Positions 45,441-56,025 of a stretch of DNA of 64,000 nucleotides are shown one piece after another (the first letter of the stretch is position 1; each line of letters opens with the position of its first letter). Location: the NCBI GenBank assembly GCA_029783825.1, contig JAREIK010002450.1, forward strand, positions 3,651,022 through 3,715,021, written 5' to 3'. The position numbers and the translations under genes were made by a program. The DNA is from Sapria himalayana (taxonomy: Eukaryota > Streptophyta > Magnoliopsida > Malpighiales > Rafflesiaceae). The notes beneath the pieces were generated by a model. It saw only the letters and a list, made by a program, of their open reading frames with translations. It was not told where the DNA came from and searched no databases.

Positions 45441-46234
45441 CTTTTAATAGTTGTAATATTTGATATGTTACTTGTCATGCCTAGATCTGTAGTTGCTTCC
45501 CCCACGATCTCTCATTGAGTTTTCTTCTCTTTGGACATCATAAGACTTCTATTCTTATCAACATCTATGTCCATGATCTCCTTATTGACCATAACCTCTT
45601 TTTTATTGTCTTCTATCATTTTGAAAATTATCTTTTTTAGTTGAATTAATTTGAGTCTTGAATAATTATTCTATGATCCTTTTATTTTTATTCCTTTTTT
45701 CTTCATGGGCTTGTAAGGAACCTAACTACTGCTCTATTATCATAGCTTCTAAGTATTTGGTTTCTTCAATAATAACAACAATGTGATCGAATTTTGAATC
45801 TATCAATCGAAGAATTTTTCTATGATTCTTATATTACTTAATATTTTACTTTTTCTTTTCAATTGATTTGTTACTATTAAGACTTTAGAAAGGTAGTCGG
45901 GAATGATTTCTTCTATTTTCAAATTCAAAGCTTTAAACTCAACTCTCAAAATTTAAAATCATATTTTCTTAACTTAATCTGCTCACTTATATGAGGTTTG
46001 AATCTTTTCTCATGTTTCTTTTGTCGTCTTTTCTTTTGAAATTTTCTCAAATGTATCCTCATCAAACTCTTGATAGATCAAATAGAGAGTCACTTTATCT
46101 TTTGTTCTTGAATCTCTCAAACTATTTTATTGAGATTGAGATAGATAATATTTAGCTTTTGGTTCTTTCTAGTTTTTCGTTATTATATCCTACACATCTT
46201 ATCAAAGAAGCATAGTTATGGCCAAAGGAGCACG
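45441..46234 (-). pseudogene. Copia F gag, central and zinc-knuckle part
   Basis: On the minus strand: 'DSKFDHIVVIIEETK', 'LEAMIIEQ', 'KTQINSTKKDNFQ', a glycine-arginine stretch, then 'HIKYYNY*KLIYYASKC' (about 45470), a zinc knuckle in which the first two cysteines have become tyrosine. Gag would form the particle; this copy cannot. Confidence 0.65.
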
Positions 46235-46868
46235 GATATGGCAGTAGCATGGAGTGTCCAAGTATCAGATACACGGATACGTGGATACACGTGCAGATAC
46301 GTGTCTGATATACAACTTAGCGTATCGTTGACCAAATAGTAGGTCAAAGTTATGGATACGTGTCAGACACTGGGGCACGATTTTGATTCTGTAGGTCGGG
46401 GGCGAATTTGATTTTGTGGGGGTGGCAGGGGGCACGATTCTTTGGGGTAGGGGAGGGCTCGATTTGTTGGGCGGGGGAGGGCTTGATTCTGTGGGGCGGG
46501 GGAGGGCTTGATTCTGTGGGGCAGGGGAGGGCTCGATTTTGTGGGGCGGGGGAGGGCTCGATTTTGTGGGGCGGGGGAGGGCTCGATTCTGTGGGCTCGA
46601 TTTTATAAAAATATTATAAAATAAAATATTTTTATTTTATAAAATAAAAATATTGTTTATTATAAAATAAGATATTTATACATGTTATTTTATTTTTTTC
46701 TATCAATATTTTTTTAAGAATAATATTTATAAATATAATTATTTTTATTTTATTTTATTTTATGTCATGTCCTAGCCGTATATGTATCCTAATTTTTTGA
46801 GATTTACCATATTTCACATTTCCCACCATGTCGTATCTCATGTCCGTATCTGTGTCTGTGTTTCTTAG
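46235..46868 (+). mobile_element. G-rich, gatacg-rich repeat, unit 1 of a tandem pair
   Basis: A unit with three zones: a left zone of gatacacgg/gtatcgttgacc words (46240-46380), a G-rich minisatellite (46390-46605), and an AT-rich zone ending in gtatctgtgtctgtgtttcttag (46848-46868). The same three zones occur at 50157-50831, inverted at 61363-61804, and truncated at 9415. There is no coding sequence. A 12-bp duplication around the 61.4-kb copy suggests a Mutator-type non-autonomous element, but that is inference. Confidence 0.7.
46390..46605. repeat. 25-bp G-rich minisatellite, about eight units
   Basis: Unit ggcgggggagggctcgattt-gtgg, with later units nearly identical. G-quadruplex-forming potential is obvious. 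The open frame across it (46408-46608) merely translates the repeat. Confidence 0.85.
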
Positions 46869-46876
46869 GATACAGC

Positions 46877-49800
46877 TAGAGGTGTCAATCGGGCCGGGCC
46901 GGCCCGGCCCGGCACGTTAAAAAATAGTGCCCGGCCCGTGCCGTGCCCGGGTCATGCACTAGCTGTGCCGTGCCGTGCCTGACCCGGCCCGGCTCGGGCC
47001 GTGGCACGGCATGCCGGCACGGGTTCTTTCCATGCCGGTTTCACACGGCCACGCCTGGATTCGCCTCCAACAGGAAAAAAAATATGTAGTTAATATTAAT
47101 TTTCAGCCGTTTGATTCGCCTCCAACAACTAGGGGGCAGAATCCAATGGTCCTCGTGATTCTGCCCCCTAAATAATTATTAAAAATTCAAAAAAATATAA
47201 AAAAAATATTTTTTTATAAATAATTAATATCTTTAATCTATAAATTCTACCCCCTCCCATTAACACTTATGTTTTTCAAAACATATATTCTCTCAAATCT
47301 TTCTCTTTCTCTCACATAAACCGTGCATCTCTCTCTCGGGCCTCGTGATTTTGCTTTTGGCTTGGATTTTCGTGAAACTCGACTTGAGTTTTGAACATTA
47401 GAGCTTGCTGCGGTGCACCGTGCATGTGACCAACCTCACTGCTTTTACCGGGTAATTTATTTTACGCTTTTTTTACTCTCTCTATATAGTTTCTCTCTCT
47501 AGAAAAAAAAATAGGAAAAAATAAAAATCATAAAAAATGAAAAATACACCTGACACGTATTTTAATTTGGAAAATGAAAATATTACACAGAGGTCTAAGG
47601 CTGCTGAAACTTTGGTTTATCCAGTCGTCTCAACCCAAAGTTCTAAAAAACAAAAAACTAGGAGGACTTCTGTAGTTTGGACTCATTTTAAAATCATAAC
47701 ACAAAAAAATGTTGGGGTGAGGAACAAGAAATGACACAGTGTAAATATTGTATGAGACTATTAACATGTAAGAGTTTATTTGGGATTGGGCACCTTAAGA
47801 GGCATGCCGAATTATGTACCAAAAAATATGGACCCTTAGATCCTAGGCAAATCCAACTTGGCACTATATTTTTTGAGACTGTATCGAGTTCAGTCTCAAA
47901 GTTTACTCCCTTCGTATACTCTAGGGAGTTGGATAGGGACGACATGGCCAGGCTCATCACATTGATGGGTCTTCCGATCAGATTTTCGGAAGATCCAAGG
48001 GTAGTGCGCATCATGCAGACTTATTTTCAGCCTTCCTATTTTAGGATTCCTAGGTCTACATCTAGGAATGACATACTAAAGATATATAAGTTAGAAAAAC
48101 AATATGTGGACAAGTCACGATGATTCTTCTTATGCATGTCTCACGAGTCACTATGTAGATTTTAACTGGACAATCAATAAAAAAAATTTTAGGATTCACT
48201 GAGATTCTTCATCCTCATGATGGCCCATCCATTTTTGAGTGTATGATGAAAATCTTTAGGGAATATAAAATTCAAAATAAAATTTTTAGTGTCACATTCG
48301 ATAACGCTTCTAATAATGGAGTAGCGATCAATATGTTTGTTAGGAATATTAGAGACGCACCATTAGGAGAGATCTTTCATGTCAGATGTATGTGTCACGT
48401 GATTAACCTGATTGTTCAAGCGGATATGAATGTGTGTTCCCCCACGTTGGATAATATACGCAATGAACTAAAATATATTCGCACTTCTCGCAAACAATAA
48501 GTGTTTGGTAGTCTCTGTTTGTCTGCGAATCTTAAGAAGAAGAAATTCCAATCGGATGTGAGACATCGTTAGAATTACACGTACCTGATGTTGGAATCAT
48601 GTGTTGGATACGAACACGTGATATCCGACTACGTCAATAGTAAGAGTGGCGAACTTATTATTGACGACACTGACTGAGCTTCAGGAATTTCATTTATGAA
48701 ATTCCTGAAGATATTTTATGACACGACGAACATGTGTTCGTCGGTTTATACGCCCACCACTTGCATTGCACTCCGTTGCATATGCAACATTAGTAGCATG
48801 TTTAGGAAGTATCGAGCGGACCCGACGCTTAGCCATATGGTTGCAGAGATGGAGACCAAGTACTTGAAGTACTGGTCCACCATTCAATCTCTTTATTGCC
48901 TCGCGGCATGCATTGACCCTAGGGTTAAGGTGAAAGGAGTAGAAAACACCCTGACTTTTTTTTCCTCGTGCATGAACCTGGAAGAGCCACCTGAAGGGTT
49001 CATTCACGAGAAGTTGACTGACATGTTCACATACTACGATACTAGGTATGGTGGTGGTAGTAGTGAGACTGTGATTACGAATATTGATTTCTTGTTCGGA
49101 GATGATGATTTTTTCATTCAGCTAGCGAGGGGGAAACGTATGGGTGGACCATCACATAGGAGCGAGCTGTCTCGGTACTTAGATACCGATTACTGCTCAA
49201 TCCTATCACATTTTGATACTAAGAATCTTGATTTATTATAGTGGTGGAAATCATATGAGTCCACATTTCCCATACTATCTATGATGACACAGGATCTACT
49301 GACTCCTCCGGTGTCGAGCGTAGCATCAAAGTCTGTTTTTTTTGTTGCAGTGAACGTGATTTCGGATAGGAGATCAAGATTACGTCCAAATATGGTTGAG
49401 GCATTGGCTTGTTTGAAGGATTGGGAGGAATCGAGGTTTAGCATCCATGATCGTGCTGGAGCTAGGACTGGGACAAACACTGCAGTCGCATCCACATCCA
49501 CTACGATGGCGGAAGAGTTGATTGCCGATGATGATGATCCATATGATACTGATCTTGATGTTGCGGCCGATGATTCTCATGATATGCCGATTGATGATTG
49601 ATGATGATCTGTTGTTTTTTGTTTTCGATATTTTTTTTATTGATTGTATTTGTACGCTTTGTTTGTACGTTGTGTGAAAACTGATATTTGTTTTGTTCGG
49701 TCCTTTGGTTTCAAATGGATGATTGCTAATTTTTTATTTGTGTTTAATTTTTTTTTATTTTTATTTTTCCTAACATAATGTATTGATTTATTTTTTTTAT

Positions 49801-50156
49801 GATTTAAATTTTATTTTAAAAATTAATAACTTTAATATATAATTAATAATTATAATAAAAGTTAAATTAATTTGAATTTGATCAAAAAAAAATTTCTAAA
49901 CTTTGTTTTTTTAATTAATTTTTATTTTTAACATTAAATACAAATATTTATATTTAATACTATACACTTAATAATTACAATATCTAAAATTTAAAAAAAA
50001 AAATTTCTGCATCTCAGGACTGCCCTGGCCCGTATGGCTAGGCCAGGCCCGATTGGACCCGGCACGGCATGGCCTGCCGTGCCTACTGGCCGTGCGGGGC
50101 TCGGTTGTTTTTAAACCGTGCTGGGCCGGCCCGACCCGGCCCTTTTGACACCTCTA
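46877..50156 (+). mobile_element. hAT transposon copy C (full length, 3.28 kb)
   Basis: Termini are tagaggtgtcaatcgggc (46877) and cccttttgacacctcta (ending 50156). A perfect 8-bp duplication gatacagc lies on both sides (46869-46876 and 50157-50164). Same family as copies A and B. The target is the first eight bases of the second G-rich repeat unit, inside Copia F. Confidence 0.95.
47537..49602 (+). pseudogene. Ac-like hAT transposase pseudogene, copy C
   Basis: The frame starts at 47537 ('MKNTPDTYFNLENENI') and is closed at 47732-47734. The BED finger and core follow at 47731 ('CKYCMRLL', 'GHLKRHAELC'). About 60 bases are missing near 48102 relative to copy B ('LEKQ' joins directly to the equivalent of 'WTSHD'), which shifts the frame. 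Then come 'VTFDNASNNGVAI' and 'HVRCMCHVINLIVQ'; TAG at 48570-48572 replaces the RW tryptophan exactly as in A and B. After it: 'KYLKYWSTIQSLYCLAACID', 'MTQDLLTPPVSSVASKS' with K for the catalytic E (49328-49330), 'RSRLRPNMVEALACLKDWEE'. A second TAG (49239-49241) is shared with copy B. Confidence 0.82.
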
Positions 50157-50831
50157 GATACAGCAATGGTATGGGGTATTTGTGTATCAGATATATGGAT
50201 ACATGCTAGACATGCATCGGATACGTGTCCAATATGTCACATGGCGTATCATTGACCAAATAGTAGGTCAAAGTTATGGATACATTTCGGACACGGCTCA
50301 GACACATTTAGACATGATTGAACACGTGACACAATTTAGACAATGTCGTTGTCGACAGAGAAGTCACCGACAACGACGACAATGATGATGACAACATTAG
50401 TATATTGCGAGGGGCTACTATACTATCAATTCTATGTGTGGAGGGGAGAGGCAATCCGGTGGGGAGGTGATTATGTTTAGGGGGAGGGCAGCGATTTCAA
50501 TTCTGTAGGGGGGGGGGGGGGGGGGGGGGGGGGATTTTGGTTAAGTTGGAGAGGGATTTCGATAAAGATAATTATTTTATTTTATAAAGATAATTATTTT
50601 TATTTTTTTATGTATATGAAATAATAATATTTATAAAGATAATTATAAATATTATTTTATTTTATTTTATAAAATACCTAATATTTATAAAGATATTTAT
50701 AAATTTTATTTTTTAAATATTTAATCATGTTGTGATCTAACCTTATCCGTATCTTAGTTTTTTGAAATTTATCGTGTCTCCGTATTTTGTCCTCGTATCC
50801 TCGTAACTATATTCATGTTCGTGTTTCTTAG
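50157..50831 (+). mobile_element. G-rich, gatacg-rich repeat, unit 2 of the pair
   Basis: It begins gatacagcaatgg (compare gatactgcaatgg in the 61.8-kb copy read inverted). It has ggtcaaagttatggatac in common with unit 1, then a run of 26 G (50508-50533) where unit 1 has the minisatellite, an AT-rich zone, and an end at gtttcttag. The hAT target duplication forms its first eight bases. Confidence 0.7.
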
Positions 50832-51103
50832 TATCTTATGATCCAAGGAGTGCCTTTAAATTAATTCTCTAGTTGTCATAGTTGTTCTTGTGAAGTACTA
50901 AGACTTGAAAGGGGACCATACTGCTACTCACTATCTTCTTATTGAAGTTTGACTTTGAATCCAACAAATAATATGAGTCTTAGAGACTCAAGACTCCAAC
51001 TCTCTCAGTTAATTAGATCTTGAGAATTTTTTTAATGTGAAAATTCAATTAACACTTCAACCTTAAAGCATACTCAATTTTTTAGACACCCAATAACATT
51101 TCA

Positions 51104-51113
51104 TCTGATACCA
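51104..51113 (-). promoter_or_regulatory. Primer binding site of Copia F
   Basis: The complement is tggtatcaga, identical to the first ten bases of the plant initiator-Met primer site. Two to three bases separate it from the LTR. Confidence 0.8.
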
Positions 51114-51116
51114 CTT

Positions 51117-51417
51117 TGTTGGAAGGAAGATGAAGGATGAAAAAAAAACAATCATGCACATTTACAAAAGAATTTTAAAGAAAATGCTTTAAACTCATTC
51201 TTTTTAAATAAATAAACTACTAATACAGGAGGGATATTTATAGATTACATGTATTAATCTCAACCATACAATTTTAAGCCATTAAATTCTCAAATAACTT
51301 AAACAATTAAATTCTCACCTAACCATAACAAAGCTTTTATGATAATTTTAATTTTTTTTTTTTAAAATTCAAATGTATCATGCTTCTAGATAAATAAAAC
51401 AAGTTTATATTTTAACA
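51117..51417 (-). repeat. 5' LTR of Copia F
   Basis: 301 bp, tgttggaagg...ttttaaca on the plus strand. Pairs with 41587-41879. Confidence 0.85.
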
Positions 51418-51422
51418 GATGG

Positions 51423-51849
51423 TGCACATAGGTACACAATAGGCACACACAATGGTGTGCATGGGCGTACATGAACTCAATAGGTGCATGCATAGTTGGT
51501 ACACAATAAGCACATTGTTGCACAATTGGCACATGATGATATTTTGGGTAGAAACCCTAATTTGGGTTTAAAATTTATCAATAATAAATTGGTTTCTCTA
51601 ATTTTTAATTTGGCAAAAATTTAATTCAAGTGTGACAACATATTCTGGAATTCTTAAAATTAGGAGTTTTGTTTGAGATTTCTCTAAATTAAGATTTTAA
51701 TTTAAAAAACCTTAATTTTTAATTTGGGCATGTTGTATTTTCTGAAAAATTATTACTTGGTTATGATGAAGTCCATGGATGTACATCTTAAATATTAGCT
51801 TATTAATATTATTGGTTATCTTGCTATTGTACCATATGTTGTGAAATAA
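51423..51849 (+). other. Leader of element H
   Basis: It has gtgcacatagg, gcacacacaatgg and gcatgcatag words, then gaaaccctaatttggg. The same two-part order is found after the LTR at 62.1 kb and, inverted, in Copia J (22.1-21.6 kb) and at 54.1-53.75 kb, so this leader belongs to a Copia family. No ORF. Confidence 0.5.
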
Positions 51850-52440
51850 TTATTTATTTTGAAATATACTGAATGGAGTTTTAAAAAGATTGAATAATTT
51901 GATATAATATCAATGCAAAGTATATTATCCCTAATTAAAATATCATTGAAACAAAATAAATTTTTTAAACTTGTCAATGTTAATGTCAAATTATATATTA
52001 TTGTTTGTATCTGTGAAATTACAAATATAATAGTGCCTAACCTACTATATAACGATGACATAATGATGAAAATATTCAGTCTAATTATTTTTTTATATGA
52101 AAATTTAATTGACAGATCCAATTGATCTTTTAAAATTTTAGTAAAAGTAAGATTTTGTATACCGATATTGGATCTAGAATGTAATTCTTAATTTTTAAAT
52201 ATTTTAATATGTTTTTAATGGTACAAGGGAGTACTATTCAAAGCAAGTATTTTCTTCAATAAAGACTATTATGTCATTTATATTGGAAGAAAATGATGGC
52301 ATCCAACTTGTTCCTTTATTGAATATAGAAAAATATGTGACAAATTACCTATTGCTTTGAGATAAATTACCTATTGCTTTGAAGTTAGTTGAGACAATAT
52401 TTAAATCTTTGGGCTTTTTTAATACAAATCATTCTATATG
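51850..52440 (+). pseudogene. PDS5-like (cohesin cofactor) gene segment, copy 2
   Basis: The open frame 51913-52125 reads 'MQSILSLIKISLKQNKFFKL', 'VNVNVKLYIIVCICEITNII', 'LLYNDDIMMKIFSLIIF', 'YENLIDRSN'. After a stop it continues 'VKVRFCIPILDLECNS' (52141-52188) and 'VFSSIKTIMSFILEENDG' (52239-52292), then 'ALKLVETIFKSLG' near 52400. Block order and spacing follow the N-terminal HEAT repeats of plant PDS5, with no intron over about 550 bases. It is sense with respect to element H's LTRs. What follows (52441-53210) is coding-like in places but unrecognised. Confidence 0.65.
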
Positions 52441-53210
52441 CTTAGATGCTATTATTTTTTTTTTACATTAGAAGCTCAATGGGTGTATTATGATGATTCA
52501 TTGCTAAATAATAATTTGATTAATTTATGTGTTTTGAAAATAATGTCATCGGACAACTAAATCTTAGTAGCATACTGTGCAAAATAAAAGCTTTACAAAA
52601 TTAAAACTTGTCACATAGAATTACTTAAACTTTCTAATGACATAAATATTTTTGAATCAAGAAGCTTAGATTTTGAAAAATCTGATGTAATTGATCATTA
52701 TGATTTATTTAAGCAACAACATAGCCTCGAGAGGAAGACATTGACAACATTTTTGGTGACTCAGAGATTCTTTCTAATATTTCAAAAATAACCATATTGA
52801 ATTTGCTCTTAAACCTAATTCAAAAGGTATGAATTTTGTTGATTTCTTGGCACTATCATAAATAAACAGTAATATAGAAAGTATTCCATATCTTTCTACT
52901 CCTAAGGAGGTAATATAATCATATGAATCTATTTTTGTATTTTATGGGAGTTGTGTGATGAATTTAGCTAAAGGAGAAGTCATTGAACCTAGAGCCAATC
53001 CCATTTGGATTTAGCCGAAGGAGGTAGCAAAAGGTCTCTTCTTTTTCATCCAAAAGTTTTTTTAAGAGAATAATATAGGCTGCCACCATTGTTGTCACTA
53101 TAGTTCTTCTATTTTATTAATGTCAATTTTATCGCGAGCCAATTATTTAGTTATGATTCAAATTGGTTTGACTTTTTATTTTATTTTATATTGGATTTAC
53201 ATGTTTCAGT
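52441..53210 (+). other. Interior of element H after the PDS5-like segment
   Basis: I do not recognise a family. Short readable stretches such as 'HIEFALKPNSKGMNFVDFL' (about 52790) and 'VIEPRANPIWI' suggest former coding sequence. It could be more of the captured gene or a gag relic. Confidence 0.35.
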
Positions 53211-53223
53211 TTGAGGAGGGGTA

Positions 53224-53465
53224 TGCTTGAGTTTACTATTTTCTATTTTTGTTATTTTTTGTGTTTTATGTTTATGATGTGAGCACCTAGTATGTATGGA
53301 GTTTCCCAATCATATTGACTTATATTTAAAAGGTTTTATGTCAATTGTTTCATATTTACGTTATATTGAGTTATAATATATTGAATTTAAGTTGTATTAT
53401 TTTATTCTTAAAAAACGTTAAGTTGATTGCAGTTTTATTAAATCTTTGCATCTTAATTTGTAACA
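53224..53465 (+). repeat. 3' LTR of element H
   Basis: 242 bp, tgcttgagtt...tttgtaaca, preceded by the purine tract ttgaggaggggta (53211-53223). Confidence 0.6.
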
Positions 53466-54265
53466 TGTATAATAATGATGCAAACTCGTAAGATATTGTA
53501 TGATATGCAAAATGAAAAAGCTAAAGTCACTTTTGCCTCGATATATTGTCTCATTGCAGCCAATAGGTGGGAATCTACTTGTAACACATCACTTTTGTGT
53601 TATTGCTAGGTGATTTGTTCATTATGTTCATTGTGTGCATAATTTCAATTTTTAAGCTTCAGAGAGTAATATCCAAAATTCTTGTTTTCATCATACTACA
53701 TAAAAAAGTAATCCGAGAGAAAATGAATCAAAATGAAAATTTGCCCCATAAACCGAAATCCTAATTAGGGAGGGGTAGTGAAATTCTAATTTGAGGTACA
53801 CAACAATTCTGCCGCATCTGAGACCCTAATGCGCATGCACTTTAGGGTGCTTCTTCACCAACAAAAAGGATGTCGTAACAACACATCGCCAAATGCACAA
53901 CTGAAATCGTTGCTCACACTGTGCAACCATGATTTTGGCAGCACACATCGCACACGATGTTGATGCCCATCATGGAAAGTTGGTGTGAATTTTAACAATA
54001 ATAATTGTGCGCCTCCTCCCTCTTTGAGATAATTGTGTAAGTGTGTACATAGTTGCCTGTACTGCAATGTGCAATCTGTTGGTACAATGCACATGTTCTC
54101 CCTCTACGAATCCTCTGATTTGTCTCGCATAGGGTTTTTTTTTTTTTTGATGCCATATAATATATTAAGCTATATATTGAAAATTGAAAAAAAAAAGTTA
54201 GGTTTTCCAATCGGTGAATGTGCGCCGATATCCAAAACGAAAATCTCCATTGTTAAGCCTACTTA
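53466..54265 (-). other. Gap with an inverted Copia leader fragment
   Basis: Read on the minus strand from 54160: a primer-site-like trace (complement of tgatgccatata, 54149-54160), then tgcac-rich text (54120-53830), then aaccctaatt-type text (53770-53740). This is the leader order of Copia J and element H. Nothing is recognised at 53466-53740, nor between 54161 and 54265. Confidence 0.35.
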
Positions 54266-55950
54266 AACTGAAATGGATAGAAAAAACTTCTTAACAAATA
54301 AGAAGTCGTTCGCTATTATTTTTAAAGAATCCATGCTGATATATCCGAAAAACAAAAATCTTAACGAGGAACTGGCCATGTTCTTCACAAAAGCCAACCT
54401 CAATAAGCTTACTGAGGCTTTAAAATATAAACTTATAGGCAAATTTTTGCACGGCAAGCCTCTTTTCTAGGAGATTCAAGAGTTATTCACATCTTTAAAG
54501 CTAAAATTGATGGTCAAATTTGCATTTTTCGATGGTAAGCACATTATTTTTTAATTCTTGGTGGAGGAGGACTTCAACAGAGTCTAGCTTCGACGACAGT
54601 GGAGCGTTGTTGGCTTTCCCATGAGAATATTCAAGTGGACGCCAGAGTTCTTACCAATTGTGGATAGGGGTGTAACTGAGCCGAGTCGAGCCGAGTATTA
54701 GGCAGGCTCGGCTCGGCTCGGCTCGGTTTTAAAGGAGTAGGCTCGAGCTTGTTCACGAGCCTGTTTACGAGCTGACGAGCCGAGTTTGAGGGTGCTCGGG
54801 CTTGGCTCGTTTAACTTACGAGCCTGTTCACGAGCTTGGTTCACGAGCCTGGTTCACGAGCTTGGTTCACGAGCCTGGTTCACGAGCCTGGTTCACGAGC
54901 TTGTTCACGAGCCTGGTTAACGAGCTTGCTCACAAGCTTATTCACGAGCCTGTTCACGAGCCTATTTATTAGCTGACGAGCTGAGTTTAAGGGTGATCGG
55001 GCTCGGCTCGTTTAACTTACGAGCCTCAAAATGATATTCGGGAATTAAAGAAAATGTTCATCTAATTTAGCCAACATACAACTAAATTAAAAAAGATAAG
55101 ATAATAAAAGTTCAATTAACTTGATTGAAGTTCAAGAGTTAAAATATTCATCATGTTCATTTGTAGGAAAAAATTATTGTGCATCAAGCCTTCTCTATGT
55201 TCATGAGCATATTCACGAGCTTGGTTCACGAGCTTGTTCATAAGCTTAGTTAACGAGCTTGATCACGAGCCTATTCACGAGCCTGTTTACGAGCTGACGG
55301 GCTGAGTTTGAGGGTGCTCGGGCTCGGCTTATTTAACTTACGAGCCTCAAAATGATGTTCGGGCTCGGCTCGTTTAACTTAATAAACGAGTTCGAGCGAG
55401 CTTCTAACGAGCCAAATGCCGAGCAGCTCGCGAGTAGCTCGGCTCGGTTACCGCCCTAATTGTGGAGTCACCTATTACCCCATTATGGGTTTCTCTCACT
55501 AACCTACCGATTCACTACTTGAATAAATATGCTATCTACTCTATTACTCTCTATGTGGGTAAACCTTTGATGATAGACGAAGCTACTACCTATCTGACTA
55601 GGTCGAGGTTAGCTAGGGTGTGCATTGTGTTCAATCTTCAAGCTCCATTCCAACAGAGTGTGGATTGGGGAGGATGAGAAGCATGGGGTTTGGCAAGTTA
55701 TATTTCCTATAATAATTTCATGAAAATGAGACACGATCATATTGAATGCATTGGAATGGGGGTAGTAGAGTGGTTAGGGAAGGTAGCAAGGAAAATGGGA
55801 GGGTAGAGGGTAGAAACAAGTGGGTTAGGGTAAGGCAGAATGAGCAGACAAAAGAGGATGCCATGAGGAGCATATACGACCATAGGTAGGCTATGACCAA
55901 CAGTGTTTTCAAAGGAATTATTTTGCCGTGCCAGTCCTTTGCTCTCAAGT
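54266..55950 (+). mobile_element. LINE B fragment (ORF1) split by a short hAT-like element
   Basis: ORF1 begins at 54273 ('MDRKNFLTNKKSFAI') with 'KLIGKFLHGKPLF', 'RRQWSVVGFPMRIFK'. It is interrupted at 54665 and resumes at 55458 with 'VESPITPLWVSLTNLPIHYL', 'NKYAIYSITLYVGKPLMIDE', 'RLARVCIVFNLQAPF'. The duplication aattgtgg at the interruption restores the frame. The zinc knuckle region (55700-55760) has lost its first cysteines. Closest relative is LINE A ORF1. It stops near 55950, where LINE C begins. Confidence 0.72.
54666..55457. mobile_element. 792-bp hAT-like non-autonomous element rich in cacgagc
   Basis: Perfect 8-bp duplications aattgtgg (54658-54665, 55458-55465) flank it. Ends are inverted: aggggtgtaactgagccgag on the left (after an extra at) and ctcggctcggttaccgccct on the right. 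The interior holds gcctggttcacga tandem repeats (54830-54960 and about 55200-55290) and gctcgggctcggct palindromic text. No coding sequence. Confidence 0.88.
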
Positions 55951-56025
55951 TCTAAAGAGAGAAATTCCTATTTTTAGAGAGAGAATCTCCATTATTGTGC
56001 AAAGGAAGCTCCAGCTGAAGCTAAA

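Larger units (their letters stand above)
41587..51417 (-). mobile_element. Minus-strand Copia F (Tnt1/Tork-like), heavily nested
   Basis: LTRs of about 300 bp (51117-51417 is the 5' LTR, 41587-41879 the 3' LTR) both run tgtt...tttaaca. Flanking 5-bp repeats gatgg (41582-41586 and 51418-51422) match perfectly. The primer site complement tctgatacca lies at 51104-51113, two bases inside the 5' LTR. Reading leftward: gag, GAG-pre-integrase, the start of integrase, a LINE fragment, RT and RNase H. The gag region is split by two G-rich repeat units and hAT copy C. All frames are broken. Confidence 0.88.
41114..53465 (+). mobile_element. LTR element H carrying a PDS5-like segment
   Basis: Old LTRs at 41114-41361 and 53224-53465 align through the shared tgttattttttgtgttttat and agcacctagtatg blocks (roughly three-quarters identical by eye). 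A decayed primer site tgatattggagt follows the left LTR, and a purine tract ttgaggaggggta precedes the right one. Its own interior is only about 2 kb: 41362-41586 plus 51423-53223, interrupted by Copia F. It holds a tgcac-rich leader, aaccctaatttggg words, a PDS5-like segment and no gag or pol. This is a non-autonomous (LARD-like) element with a gene insert. No target duplication could be read. Confidence 0.6.

Noticed and set aside
46408..46608. 66-codon glycine-rich ORF
   Set aside because: It is the translation of the 25-bp G-rich minisatellite.
53855..54470. Overlapping ORFs on both strands at 53.9-54.5 kb
   Set aside because: Those left of 54265 lie in an inverted Copia leader; those right are antisense to LINE B ORF1.
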